DNA of 64,000 bases from CAZJOD01 sp964547525. GTDB taxonomy: Bacteria; Bacillota; Clostridia; JAAYHZ01. Numbering within the stretch: the stretch's first letter is position 1; every line of letters begins with the position of its first letter. Below the pieces are notes generated by a model. The model worked only from the letters and a program-made list of their open reading frames with translations. It was not told where the DNA came from and made no database searches. The position numbers and the translations under genes are program-made. The stretch spans positions 1-64,000 of the forward strand of contig CAZJOD010000001.1 of assembly GCA_964547525.1 (NCBI GenBank), in the 5' to 3' direction. Below, piece by piece: positions 17,356 to 25,924 of the stretch.

Positions 17356-18645
17356 TTATTTAATATAAGTACTTAAAAAATCTGCAAAATCATCACTTAC
17401 CTCATGCCTTGATATAAATCCGATATATGGGTAGTATACAGTGTCAAAATATATTCCGTTATTATTATATATCCTGACAGTAACAGAATCTCTAAACGCC
17501 CCGTCCGCCGTTCCCGTACTTCCTTGAATTGTCACACCCGATTGACCGTTATCATAAAGGGTTGCTCCACCTGCATCTTGTGGGACGCTTCTCTCAATTT
17601 CGGCCTCATCTTGTGGGACGCTTCTCTCTATTTCAGCCTTGTCTGTTAAGATATCACCTTTATATTCCAATAGGTCGGATGCTTGTGAATCCGTGACTTG
17701 AGGTTGTGTGATTTGTGAACCGGGCACACGCGAACCTGCATAATTCTGAGCTTGCGGTTCCACTGAATTCGAACCCGACGAACTCGGATAATCGGGAGGC
17801 AGCCTATCCGGTAAAGAATTAGGTACATCATTTTTTTCAGGTTCCCCTTTATCGTATTGTTCTTTTACATTGTAAATCTTTTCAAAATACTTATCACTTG
17901 AATTTTTAATAACAGAATAATAGTTGTAAAATCGAGTTATTTCTTCGGTATCTGTTATTTCAGCTTTTACACCGGGTCTGTTTGTCACTATTGACCGATT
18001 ACTATAGTCAAGAAATTGTATTTTCGCTATGTCTTCCGGCTTATTAATTCCGTATAGATTCAAGTAAGCTATAGTATCCTCGTCTTGGTTTCGTATATAA
18101 CTATCAAACGTATAGAACTTAAACAGCTTATATTCATTGTCTTTTTCAAAGACAACAACCGCTTCCCCTCCCGCCGGAGTATACTCGTAAACATTACCTC
18201 CTTTTAAATTGTTATCCACGCTTGTAACAACAGATCCTATCTTTTGACCTATGTGGTTTTTATCCAATGTCGCCGGAAAGCCAAATTCTTCTCTTAATGA
18301 GTCGTCCAGTATAATATACTGTCTGTTCCCCATCTGAAATTGATCTCTTAACAAGGCCATATCGGTTCCAATTTCTCTGCCTGTAAGGTCGGTTCCAATT
18401 CCTATGTCTCCTCCGGTTCTTCCGTCGTTTATATTATCGGGCTTTTGATTTATAGCCATGATTCCCACTGTAATTACAACCGCCAACATAAATGCCGGAA
18501 TAGCTTTATAACGAACCATACGATCACGAATTTTCCAACTTGACGTATTAACTTCACTTTGTAAAACTTTCTCTAACATTCTTTGCTTATCAGCCTCATC
18601 GGGTTTTATACTATCAAAAGATCTTTTTATATCATTATTTCTCAT
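17356..18645 (-). CDS. Probable membrane-bound anti-sigma factor
   Basis: The 429-residue protein starts with a short cytosolic domain (DIKRSFDSIKPDEADKQRMLEKVL) of the type seen at the N-terminus of clostridial anti-sigma proteins. One membrane segment follows (about 49-65, IPAFMLAVVITVGIMAI) and then a long extracellular part. The outer region includes a Pro/Ser/Gln-rich linker with an 11-residue unit (AEIERSVPQDE) duplicated in tandem. Its start overlaps the stop of the ECF sigma gene by four bases, so the two are translationally coupled. That arrangement is the main reason for calling it an anti-sigma factor. The signal it senses is unknown. Confidence 0.8.
   Translation of the reverse strand: MRNNDIKRSFDSIKPDEADKQRMLEKVLQSEVNTSSWKIRDRMVRYKAIPAFMLAVVITVGIMAINQKPDNINDGRTGGDIGIGTDLTGREIGTDMALLRDQFQMGNRQYIILDDSLREEFGFPATLDKNHIGQKIGSVVTSVDNNLKGGNVYEYTPAGGEAVVVFEKDNEYKLFKFYTFDSYIRNQDEDTIAYLNLYGINKPEDIAKIQFLDYSNRSIVTNRPGVKAEITDTEEITRFYNYYSVIKNSSDKYFEKIYNVKEQYDKGEPEKNDVPNSLPDRLPPDYPSSSGSNSVEPQAQNYAGSRVPGSQITQPQVTDSQASDLLEYKGDILTDKAEIERSVPQDEAEIERSVPQDAGGATLYDNGQSGVTIQGSTGTADGAFRDSVTVRIYNNNGIYFDTVYYPYIGFISRHEVSDDFADFLSTYIK
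17574..17639 (-). repeat. 33-bp in-frame tandem duplication
   Basis: Two 33-base copies (17574-17606 and 17607-17639) differ at only two bases. They encode two AEIERSVPQD-type units in the extracellular linker of the anti-sigma-like protein. The near identity suggests a recent duplication. Confidence 0.9.
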
Positions 18646-19136
18646 TGCATTTCTCCCTCCTGTTTAATTTTTAATAGATTTCTACCGGTACGCAAATGAC
18701 TTCTAACGGTCGACTCGTTTTTATTTAATATCTTTGCAATTTCCACGGTGGTATAACCCTCGTAATAATACATGTAAACCACTGTTTTGTATTTTGAGGG
18801 AAGCGCCAGAACTTTTTCCAAAATATCACTAACCGTATATTCTGCCTCTTCTTTAATTACATCATCTGCATGATCAATTGCCACGGTTTTATTCCACCAA
18901 TGACGAAAATGATCCTTACATAAGTTTGAAGCGGTTTTAATAAGCCATGCTTTTTCATGTTCTTGACTTTCAAATCGTGTCTGATCTTTAAGAAGCTTTA
19001 TAAAGGTGTTTTGTACCATATCTTCGGTATCATACCTGTTTTTCATATACATAAAGCAAACACGGTAAACGGTATCAACATGGCGGTTATATAATTGTAT
19101 AAGTTCTCCATTCGTACGAATTGTATTGTTCGGCAC
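18642..19136 (-). CDS. ECF-type RNA polymerase sigma factor
   Basis: A sigma-70 family protein of about 164 residues. Region 2 contains VYRVCFMYMKNRYDTEDMVQ and TFIKLLKD. Region 4 contains LALPSKYKTVVYMYYYEGYTTVEIAKIL and the recognition helix NESTVRSHLRTGR. The frame is open to a TTG at 19178, but the GTG at 19136 has AAAGGGG seven bases upstream and gives the normal family N-terminus, so it is preferred. Its stop overlaps the start of the downstream anti-sigma-like gene. It probably directs transcription of its own operon and of envelope-stress genes that are not visible here. Confidence 0.93.
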   Translation of the reverse strand: MPNNTIRTNGELIQLYNRHVDTVYRVCFMYMKNRYDTEDMVQNTFIKLLKDQTRFESQEHEKAWLIKTASNLCKDHFRHWWNKTVAIDHADDVIKEEAEYTVSDILEKVLALPSKYKTVVYMYYYEGYTTVEIAKILNKNESTVRSHLRTGRNLLKIKQEGEMQ

Positions 19137-19340
19137 TTTTTTATCCCCTTTCACTAATAATACGATTGGAATCGGCAAAACGTTGAGAAAATTTATAATT
19201 TTTTTTAATTATATTGTCAATAATAAATCTTACCCGTAAACGTTTTTTAAATTACAGTCTGAAAAACTTTTTAAACTATTGCCGATATATTGATTTGTTT
19301 TAATATAAAGATATAAATTACTCAAAATCCACTTGAATTA

Positions 19341-19369
19341 TTGTTATAATACTATTATTAACATATAAT
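19341..19369 (+). promoter_or_regulatory. Sigma-A-type promoter
   Basis: A -35 box TTGTTA (19341-19346) and a -10 box TATAAT (19364-19369) are separated by 17 bases. They lie directly upstream of the URO-D family gene, with a predicted start near 19376. Confidence 0.55.
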
Positions 19370-19397
19370 AAATTCGGTGATTGGAAGGTATTTGATA

Positions 19398-20537
19398 ATG
19401 AACGGTAGAGCCAATATTGAAGCTGCATTTTCACATAACGGAACAAACGAAATACCTGCTGTTATTTGTTACGAGGGTATATTCATACGGGATCATTGGG
19501 ACACCCTAATATCATATCCTTGGTGGTATACATACGAACCGGATATAGAAAAACAAGTTTTATGGAGAACCGAGGCGATAGAAAAAATAGGTCAAGATTG
19601 GACGTGTTTACCATATTTTTATTCATATGAAGACATTAAGAACATTAAAATATTTGAACATGATAACAATATATATCTATATGACGAGAGAAAAAAAACT
19701 AAGAGGAAATTAGAAAAACCAAAAGTAAGCGGCTGGGGTTCAAAGAGTATTCATTCGGTTAAACCCGGTCGCTTGGCATGTACTAAAGATGAGATTGACT
19801 CTTTGATACCGGTTCCGGACAGGTCGGAAGACGACAACATTATTAAACAAGGAAAAAACAGTTTGGCTTTGCGTATTAAAAATAAATATGACAAAACTTT
19901 ATTTCCAATCGTACATGTAGGATCACCCCTTTGGTATTGTTATCAAATATGGGGGTTTGAGGGTATGATGACAAATATAGCGGATAACCCCGAATTGGTT
20001 CGATACGCATGCGACAAATATCTACAATTACGACTGCAGGAAATAAAAAGAGCTTTTTTATTAGGGGCTAAAGGCATTTGGTTTGAAGAGTGCTTTACCG
20101 ATATGATAAGTCCTGAAACATTTAAAGAAATAAATGTTCCCGTTATGCGTCAAATGGTGGATGAAACAAGAAGCTTTAATATGAAAAGTATATATTATTA
20201 CTGCGGTAATCCCGCTAAAAAATTGGATATGATTTTGTCATGCGGAACCGATGCGGTGTCTTTTGAAGAAAGTAAAAAAGGCTTTAAAATAGACATACAT
20301 GAAATAGTGGAATATGTTAACGGAAGATGTACTGTTTTAGGAAATCTGGACTCCTATGAAATCCTGGAAAAAGGAACCGAAGAACAATTAGAAATGGAAA
20401 TTAAACGCCAGATAAAAGCGGGTATAAAAAACCGGGGTAAATTCATAATGAGTACAGGCAGCCCTGTTACACCCGAAACAACAATTGCAAGGGTCGGATT
20501 GTACTGCGATATGGTACATGAATTCGGAAAGATATAA
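19398..20537 (+). CDS. Uroporphyrinogen decarboxylase (URO-D) family protein
   Basis: A 379-residue TIM-barrel protein of the URO-D superfamily. It shows FPIVHVGSPLWYCYQIWGFEG and GAKGIWFEECFTDMISPETF near the middle, YYYCGNPAKKLDMIL, the late GRCTVLGNLDSYEILEKG segment, and a C-terminal STGSPVTPETT. The family includes heme enzymes and the corrinoid methyltransferases MtaA/CmuA; there are no heme genes nearby. A catabolic demethylase or a role in C1 metabolism is therefore more likely than uroporphyrinogen decarboxylation. The ATG at 19398 is chosen because GGAAGG lies nine bases ahead; a GTG at 19377 extends the frame without a ribosome binding site. Confidence 0.85.
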   Translation: MNGRANIEAAFSHNGTNEIPAVICYEGIFIRDHWDTLISYPWWYTYEPDIEKQVLWRTEAIEKIGQDWTCLPYFYSYEDIKNIKIFEHDNNIYLYDERKKTKRKLEKPKVSGWGSKSIHSVKPGRLACTKDEIDSLIPVPDRSEDDNIIKQGKNSLALRIKNKYDKTLFPIVHVGSPLWYCYQIWGFEGMMTNIADNPELVRYACDKYLQLRLQEIKRAFLLGAKGIWFEECFTDMISPETFKEINVPVMRQMVDETRSFNMKSIYYYCGNPAKKLDMILSCGTDAVSFEESKKGFKIDIHEIVEYVNGRCTVLGNLDSYEILEKGTEEQLEMEIKRQIKAGIKNRGKFIMSTGSPVTPETTIARVGLYCDMVHEFGKI

Positions 20538-20591
20538 AAATTTGATATTCTATTATTTTTGCAATAAATCAATATTTAACAGTAGATAAAA

Positions 20592-20655
20592 ATAAGCTAT
20601 GAAAGACTCTTGCGCAATGCTATCATTCGACATATGAGACTTCATAGCTTTTAAC
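20592..20655. terminator. Bidirectional hairpin terminator
   Basis: AAGCTATGAAAGACTC (20593-20608) pairs with GAGACTTCATAGCTT (20636-20650). It lies between the convergent URO-D gene and heparinase-like gene. Confidence 0.65.
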
Positions 20656-20739
20656 ATTATTTTATAAATACAAGTATCTATACCAGGTACAATTACATTC
20701 TATGTGCGTTATATTTATATTTTTTTAACAACCAAACAA

Positions 20740-23367
20740 TTAGCTTACTGTAAGGTGTTTAACCGCTACCGGCTTCCAAATAATTTCGTGAGGTCCTTTA
20801 TATGATTGTTTCGGAAAACATGTATCATAGCTAGTTTTTTCAGCAACATCATATGTAAATCCGATATGATCGGATACAAGAATTTGTGTACAATCATTTT
20901 TACGGGTAACCTTTTTAACTTTAAGACCACGAATTCTTAAATCTCTTTTTATTAAAACAATCTCACCCGGTTGCGGATTCAAGTCTTTATTAGGGTCAGA
21001 TACTATAACAATACCTTCGAAATCGTTGTTTGAAACATCTATAAGTTCAAAACTTTGAGATTCACCGGATTTTATACAAAAATCACCGTAACAAATTGAA
21101 CCGCATACTACCTGCACAGATAAAATATTACCGCCTTCAAACCTTATAAAACCGTATTGTCCTTTTACTATAAGAGTATCGTTTGCAATTTCTATACTTT
21201 CTTCTTTTCCCGCGTTATAAAAAATTAAGTCCATATAATCATCCCATTCGACAGATAAAATTATACAATTATTTTCTTTTTTTAAAACGGATGTTTTTTT
21301 AATTTTAGAATTTCGTACATATGGCTCTATGACTGATAAAAACGTCGACCCGTCATATTCGGGTGTTCGTCTTAGCATCGCAAACTTCCTTCTATATAAA
21401 TCCAATAATTGATCGTCATTTCTTCCTTGTCTTACCGAAGGATTTTCACCCACATACAAGCGGTCACTCTCAATAGTATTTATATGAACTTTTAAACCTA
21501 ATTCACTTTCGTAATTATTGATTTTTTGTGTGTCGTTTTTTGAACCTACCGCCTTTCCGGTATATTGATAATCTATATTCGTCCATCCGGTTTTTAACTC
21601 CTCCGCCAAGCGAATATTACATAAGAAGCCGTATGCGTAGCCGGTTTTTCTGCAATCCATTACATCGTTCTCTCCTTTAGGCGGTATGAACACAACTCCA
21701 TCAGGTAACAGACTTTCTACCGGTGTAAAATCAACTTGCCGTCGGTTTTCGGTCACATATATTTGCTGTTGTGCCAAACAATCCCCATGTAAAAAATAAT
21801 CGTGTTGTGATCCTCCCTTTACACAGAATCGGTCAATAATATAAAAATCATCTTGTGACATTTGAATTCGTGCCAAAGTACGGTTGTATGTTTTTGCACA
21901 CTTTGGATAAACCTCCGGGTTGTCAACGCTTACAATTTGAAAAACAGGATTTGAACAGTTTAAAAATGACAGATTACCGTCTGTAGGTTCATTAAGACTT
22001 CCACCGGCTTGATTTTCACAATCGACAACAACAGTATTATGTGCCGCGGTAGATAACGTCCAACCACGATATTTAGTATGAGTATAACCGATATCCGAAA
22101 GAGGTTCACGCCCGTGAGCCGATACCATTAAAGACAGTCCGTCCATATGTTGATGACCATATCCTCCACTCCATGTAAGGTCGGCTCTTCCTACGGTTTT
22201 ACCTTTACCCGCCGTAAGACATACATGCCCTAGCGCAGGTAACAAAAAAGAATCTTCTTTGTAATCATCGGACACGACAGGATAAGGATACGACTCAAAT
22301 CCCCACGAATCATGCAATGTCAATCTTTCTCCATATGGAAAACGAAGTAAATCCAAAGCTTTCATCGCCCTTACCATAACCGGAAACTTCTCTTCCACAG
22401 GTTGTCCGTCTAAAAATACATCATCTTCTCCCGGTATATATTCAACCGGATCTTTCCAATCTCCTACAGCTTTACATACCTTAAGAATGCCGTGAACTGT
22501 TTGAGCCATATAATCCGGACTACCTTCACACCAAACACCGTCTGAAAAAAATCCTTTAGCCAGTATTTCGTGCATACCCGGAAACGGGTAATGTATGTAT
22601 TTTAAATCTTTTAAGATTGTTCCCAGCTTTGCCACCGCAGACCATAAGTACGGATGCATGTTGCCAAGTTGTGTCTTTTGAGCGATCAAGTGATCGGCAT
22701 TGTCACGGAAAAACCATTCTATTTTTGCTTTTGCATTATCATTTATTTCCTTGTCGACAGTCTCCCAAAAAGATCCTTGAATCAATATACCATATGCGGT
22801 TATAAGCCTGTCGGATAAATCGGTGAATCCCCACCAATTCCACCTGGCCGTTCTATATCCTTCACGACATTTTTCAGGTGGTACATAACCTTGTTCCCAT
22901 ATCTTTTGACGAAACGGATAATCAAAATGCCAACAATAATCAGGCCAAACCTGTGCGAAGCGATACATCATTTTTATAGCCTTTTTCGCATAATCGGCAG
23001 TACCTGTTTCTTGCCACTTTTGTGCAAGTTCCAAAATTAAATTTTCACAAAAGACTCTTTTATTATATTCTCTTGCGGCGGAAAAATAGTACCGATAACC
23101 GTCACTATTCTCATAATAAGAATAAGTTATCGTATTCCCACCGGGAGTTAAGACTACCTGAACTTTATTGTCAGGATATTTTTCATTAGGATATTTCATG
23201 CCACAATATTGACAACTTACCGATTCGGGATCTTTCGGAGACCAATTTTTAAGTTGATTTTCCTGCAGCCCACCCGTACAATTCGGACAACTGACAAAAT
23301 ACAGACCCGTTACTCTCGGCACCAAGTTAAGAAGTTCACCTTCAGACAAGTGTATCCATTCACTCAT
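20740..23367 (-). CDS. Heparinase II/III family polysaccharide lyase-like protein
   Basis: An 875-residue protein. The N-terminus has four cysteines in two CxxC pairs (CPNC, CQYC), a zinc-ribbon-like knuckle. An alpha-helical toroid with many W and Y residues follows (about 80-330). Next is the heparinase II/III core with HMDGLSLMVSAHGREPLSDIG and TAAHNTVVVD, and a C-terminal beta-sheet domain. In this family the Tyr and His of these motifs act in beta-elimination of uronate-containing glycans. No signal peptide is seen, so it may be cytosolic. The frame reaches an ATG at 23451, but GGAGGTAAAATC directly precedes the ATG at 23367, so that start is used. An inverted repeat flanks its promoter. 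Confidence 0.87.
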   Translation of the reverse strand: MSEWIHLSEGELLNLVPRVTGLYFVSCPNCTGGLQENQLKNWSPKDPESVSCQYCGMKYPNEKYPDNKVQVVLTPGGNTITYSYYENSDGYRYYFSAAREYNKRVFCENLILELAQKWQETGTADYAKKAIKMMYRFAQVWPDYCWHFDYPFRQKIWEQGYVPPEKCREGYRTARWNWWGFTDLSDRLITAYGILIQGSFWETVDKEINDNAKAKIEWFFRDNADHLIAQKTQLGNMHPYLWSAVAKLGTILKDLKYIHYPFPGMHEILAKGFFSDGVWCEGSPDYMAQTVHGILKVCKAVGDWKDPVEYIPGEDDVFLDGQPVEEKFPVMVRAMKALDLLRFPYGERLTLHDSWGFESYPYPVVSDDYKEDSFLLPALGHVCLTAGKGKTVGRADLTWSGGYGHQHMDGLSLMVSAHGREPLSDIGYTHTKYRGWTLSTAAHNTVVVDCENQAGGSLNEPTDGNLSFLNCSNPVFQIVSVDNPEVYPKCAKTYNRTLARIQMSQDDFYIIDRFCVKGGSQHDYFLHGDCLAQQQIYVTENRRQVDFTPVESLLPDGVVFIPPKGENDVMDCRKTGYAYGFLCNIRLAEELKTGWTNIDYQYTGKAVGSKNDTQKINNYESELGLKVHINTIESDRLYVGENPSVRQGRNDDQLLDLYRRKFAMLRRTPEYDGSTFLSVIEPYVRNSKIKKTSVLKKENNCIILSVEWDDYMDLIFYNAGKEESIEIANDTLIVKGQYGFIRFEGGNILSVQVVCGSICYGDFCIKSGESQSFELIDVSNNDFEGIVIVSDPNKDLNPQPGEIVLIKRDLRIRGLKVKKVTRKNDCTQILVSDHIGFTYDVAEKTSYDTCFPKQSYKGPHEIIWKPVAVKHLTVS

Positions 23368-23399
23368 GATTTTACCTCCGTTATTAAACCCCACAAAAC

Positions 23400-23456
23400 A
23401 ACTCGTGTTTTCAAAGCTTTTTGATATTATATCATAGACATTATAAAACACGAGTT
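23400..23456 (-). promoter_or_regulatory. Promoter enclosed by a perfect 12-bp inverted repeat
   Basis: AACTCGTGTTTT (23400-23411) and its exact complement AAAACACGAGTT (23445-23456) enclose an extended -10 box TGATATAAT on the minus strand (23426-23434). The upstream arm overlaps the expected -35 position. This looks like a pair of operator half-sites controlling the heparinase-like gene. Confidence 0.55.
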
Positions 23457-23485
23457 AACAGCAGCTTTTTTTATTAAATTATAAT

Positions 23486-23632
23486 ATAATTCAATTGCAA
23501 TAACTTTATTTTATTAAAATAAACGAACGAACATTTTTCCGGAGTGCCCTATGCCGCGACATTGAAAATCAAATCAAACCGTATTGATTTCAACGACAGT
23601 TCACAGTAAGTGAGTAATTGCAGTAAAATCAT
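23486..23632 (+). repeat. Dispersed inverted-repeat element, copy of about 147 bp
   Basis: The left end ATAATTCAATTGCAATAA and right end AATTGCAGTAAAATCAT match the family ends. The interior shares CGAACGAACATT and TTCACAGTAAGTGAG with the copy at 36508. It fills the space between the heparinase promoter and the 3' end of the next amidohydrolase gene. Confidence 0.75.
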
Positions 23633-23642
23633 AATATTTAAA

Positions 23643-24934
23643 TTATTTTAATTTAAAGAATTCAATCGGATTGTCATATAACATTCTTTTGGCAATATCT
23701 AAAGCTTCATTTTTGCTTATATAACCTTTCTCCACTTTATTAGACAAAGCCAGTGATATGTTTTCGAGAGCGATTTTCAAANNNNNNNNNNCCCGTATAC
23801 TCCTTCAACAAAGCCGTAATCTCCTCCGAAACCAAAAATTTTATTCATCGGTACTGTGTCGACAAGTTCTTCTATAAACCTAACGGTGTATTCTCTTGAT
23901 ATAATGTGAGACCAGCAAAGATCTACGTAAACATTCCTGAAATTTTTGGCAATTGCACACAATTCACCTGCATAAGGATATCCCGCATGGAATATATCAA
24001 ACCTGGCGTTAGGATAATCGATAAATATATTTGTAAGATTAACAGGATTTGAATTTGTTATATAATTCCCGTTGCCTTCTTGAAGCCCGGTATGAATTTG
24101 AACAGGCAGTTGCTGTTCCGCGGCAGCCTGTATTACCGTATGCATTAAGTAATCTTCCAAAGGTTTCGTACCAATATCCACAGGACTGAATAAATACCAT
24201 TCATGGAAGTCTTTAGCCGTTAATATTTTATTAAAAATACGGTCCGCATCGCTAAATGCGGTTCTTTCATATTTTAATGTCCTTTGATAAGCCAGTCCGG
24301 TTTTTAAACACACAACATTGGAATTGGTCTTAAATTCCTGCACTTTCGATCTTATAAGATCAGTCCAATCGGACAGATTATTAATAGATATGTTGTTTTG
24401 CCGTTCAGCTCTTAGTATCGCATCTCTTGAGTTAAACCTTATGTAATTATCCAACCTGAAAGCCGATCTGAAAAATTCACGATCACAATTAACATCGCTG
24501 TCCAAAATACTGACTTCAATGTTACATAATTGTTTTAAAACATGATGATATAAGCCTTTTTTATTTTGTTTCTTAATTTCTTTATCAATTTCTTTATATG
24601 TTTCGTCATTTATATCATCAATACCGTAAATACCTTTTGTACCAATGATCAAAGCCTTGCAATAAGTGGTATTCTTAGCTTTTTCCCAATATGGTTTGAA
24701 AACCTCCCACTTTTTTTCAATATCCGTTGAGTTTCCGGTTAAATATTTTAATTCGTCATTATTCATCCCCGCGGATATTAAATCACAAGAAGCATATTGA
24801 ACCAAATATGTGTTAAACATATCCACATAACGGTGCAAACGTGAATTTTCACTTTCAAGGTGCTCATGAGTATCTATTACCTTCATATTCCCTATATAAT
24901 CTAATAACTCTTGGTAAAAAATTTTCACATTCAT
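23643..24934 (-). CDS. Amidohydrolase (amidohydrolase_2), interrupted by an assembly gap
   Basis: The N-terminal 381 residues read MNVKIFYQELLDYIGNMKVIDTHEHL (metal motif DTHEH), with VQIHTGL, FDIFHAGYP and FGGDYGFVEGVYG further on: a complete barrel of the uronate-isomerase-like amidohydrolase type. The frame enters the 10-N run at 23781-23790. Beyond it, 23643-23780 encodes a fitting C-terminus (ENISLALSNKVEKGY, LYDNPIEFFKLK, stop at 23643). The two parts are one frame apart, so the N run is probably a placeholder of wrong length rather than a real break. GGGAGG precedes the ATG. It lies 10 bases downstream of the next amidohydrolase gene, as an operon. Confidence 0.82.
23781..23790. other. 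Assembly gap (10 N)
   Basis: Ten N characters interrupt the amidohydrolase gene close to its 3' end. Coding continues on both sides but in different frames, so the true missing length should be 2 modulo 3 if the gene is intact. Confidence 0.99.
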
Positions 24935-24944
24935 AATAACCTCC

Positions 24945-25733
24945 CTATATTTTCAATAGCTTCTTTGCATTCTCGCAAGCTATTAAATTAAACTTGTCTT
25001 CACCTAATTCTAACGATTTAATATTATTTACTTCAACCGTTTGGTCTGTCCAAGGAGAATCGGTTCCGAAAAGTATTTTATCGGTACCATGATCTTTTAT
25101 CATTTTTGTCATAATATTGTTTCCCATGTAATCATATGAATATGACGTATCAAAATAGACATCTTTTCCTACAAGATATCTGAAAACATCCTCCGTACAC
25201 ATGTACCCTCCCATGTGAGCGGCAATTATAGTTGAACCCGGAAAACTTTCGATGACATTACTTAACCTTTTCGGAGTGCAATGTACCGGTTCGGGCATAC
25301 CTATGTCTATACCGGCATGAAAAATTACAATTAAACCGTTTAAAAACAATTCTTCATAAATGGGAAACAACTTAGGTTCATCAACAAAAAAATCCTGGTA
25401 ATCCGGGTGTAACTTTACACCTTTTACACCATTGTACGCTAATTTTTTAATTTCACTTTTCCACGGAATATAATCAGGATGAATGGTGCCGAAGCTTATT
25501 ATTTTTTCATCACATATTTCCGTGGCCCAACGATTTATACTTTCGGTCTGCTCCGGTTTAGTCGCTATAGGTTGAATAACACTTTTATCTATCCCTGCTT
25601 CTTTCATAGACCTTTTTAAATCTTTTATAGTCCCGTCGGTATGTGCTTTTATTCCCCCTTTGTTTGTTAATATGGAGACGGCTCTGTTTGCCAAATTATC
25701 CGGAAAACAATGTGCATGTATATCGATAATCAT
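24945..25733 (-). CDS. Amidohydrolase family protein (amidohydrolase_2)
   Basis: A 262-residue TIM-barrel metal hydrolase. It opens with MIIDIHAHCFP (metal motif HAH), then GVKLHPDYQDF, LIVIFHAGID, IIAAHMGG and FGTDSPW, the classic order of metal ligands in the amidohydrolase_2 family. The frame starts at a GTG (25745), but AAAGGTGA sits eight bases ahead of the ATG at 25733, which gives the normal N-terminus. The downstream amidohydrolase starts 10 bases after its stop, so both are cotranscribed. They could act in sequence on the same substrate, perhaps a lactone or decarboxylated acid. The substrate is unknown. Confidence 0.9.
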   Translation of the reverse strand: MIIDIHAHCFPDNLANRAVSILTNKGGIKAHTDGTIKDLKRSMKEAGIDKSVIQPIATKPEQTESINRWATEICDEKIISFGTIHPDYIPWKSEIKKLAYNGVKGVKLHPDYQDFFVDEPKLFPIYEELFLNGLIVIFHAGIDIGMPEPVHCTPKRLSNVIESFPGSTIIAAHMGGYMCTEDVFRYLVGKDVYFDTSYSYDYMGNNIMTKMIKDHGTDKILFGTDSPWTDQTVEVNNIKSLELGEDKFNLIACENAKKLLKI

Positions 25734-25881
25734 ATATCCGTTCACCTTTCATATCTATCATTTAAATTCCCCATACTTATTGTCTTAGTAATAATATCAA
25801 AACTATACTCACATTATATAACTTTAGTAAAAAGAGAGCAATTTATTTGATTTTTTTCTTTTTATTTCATTTGCCATATTG

Positions 25882-25890
25882 TGATATAAT
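25882..25890 (+). promoter_or_regulatory. Extended -10 promoter element TGATATAAT
   Basis: A perfect extended -10 box lies 34 bases upstream of the chosen TIR-gene start. No strong -35 is visible. The predicted transcript starts close to the ribosome binding site GGCGGAG. Confidence 0.5.
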
Positions 25891-25924
25891 ATAGAAAATG
25901 CAAGTAAAAAGGCGGAGCAAATAC

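Noticed and set aside
19398..20537. Heme biosynthesis gene hemE
   Set aside because: Family similarity only; the neighbours are catabolic and there are two diverged copies.
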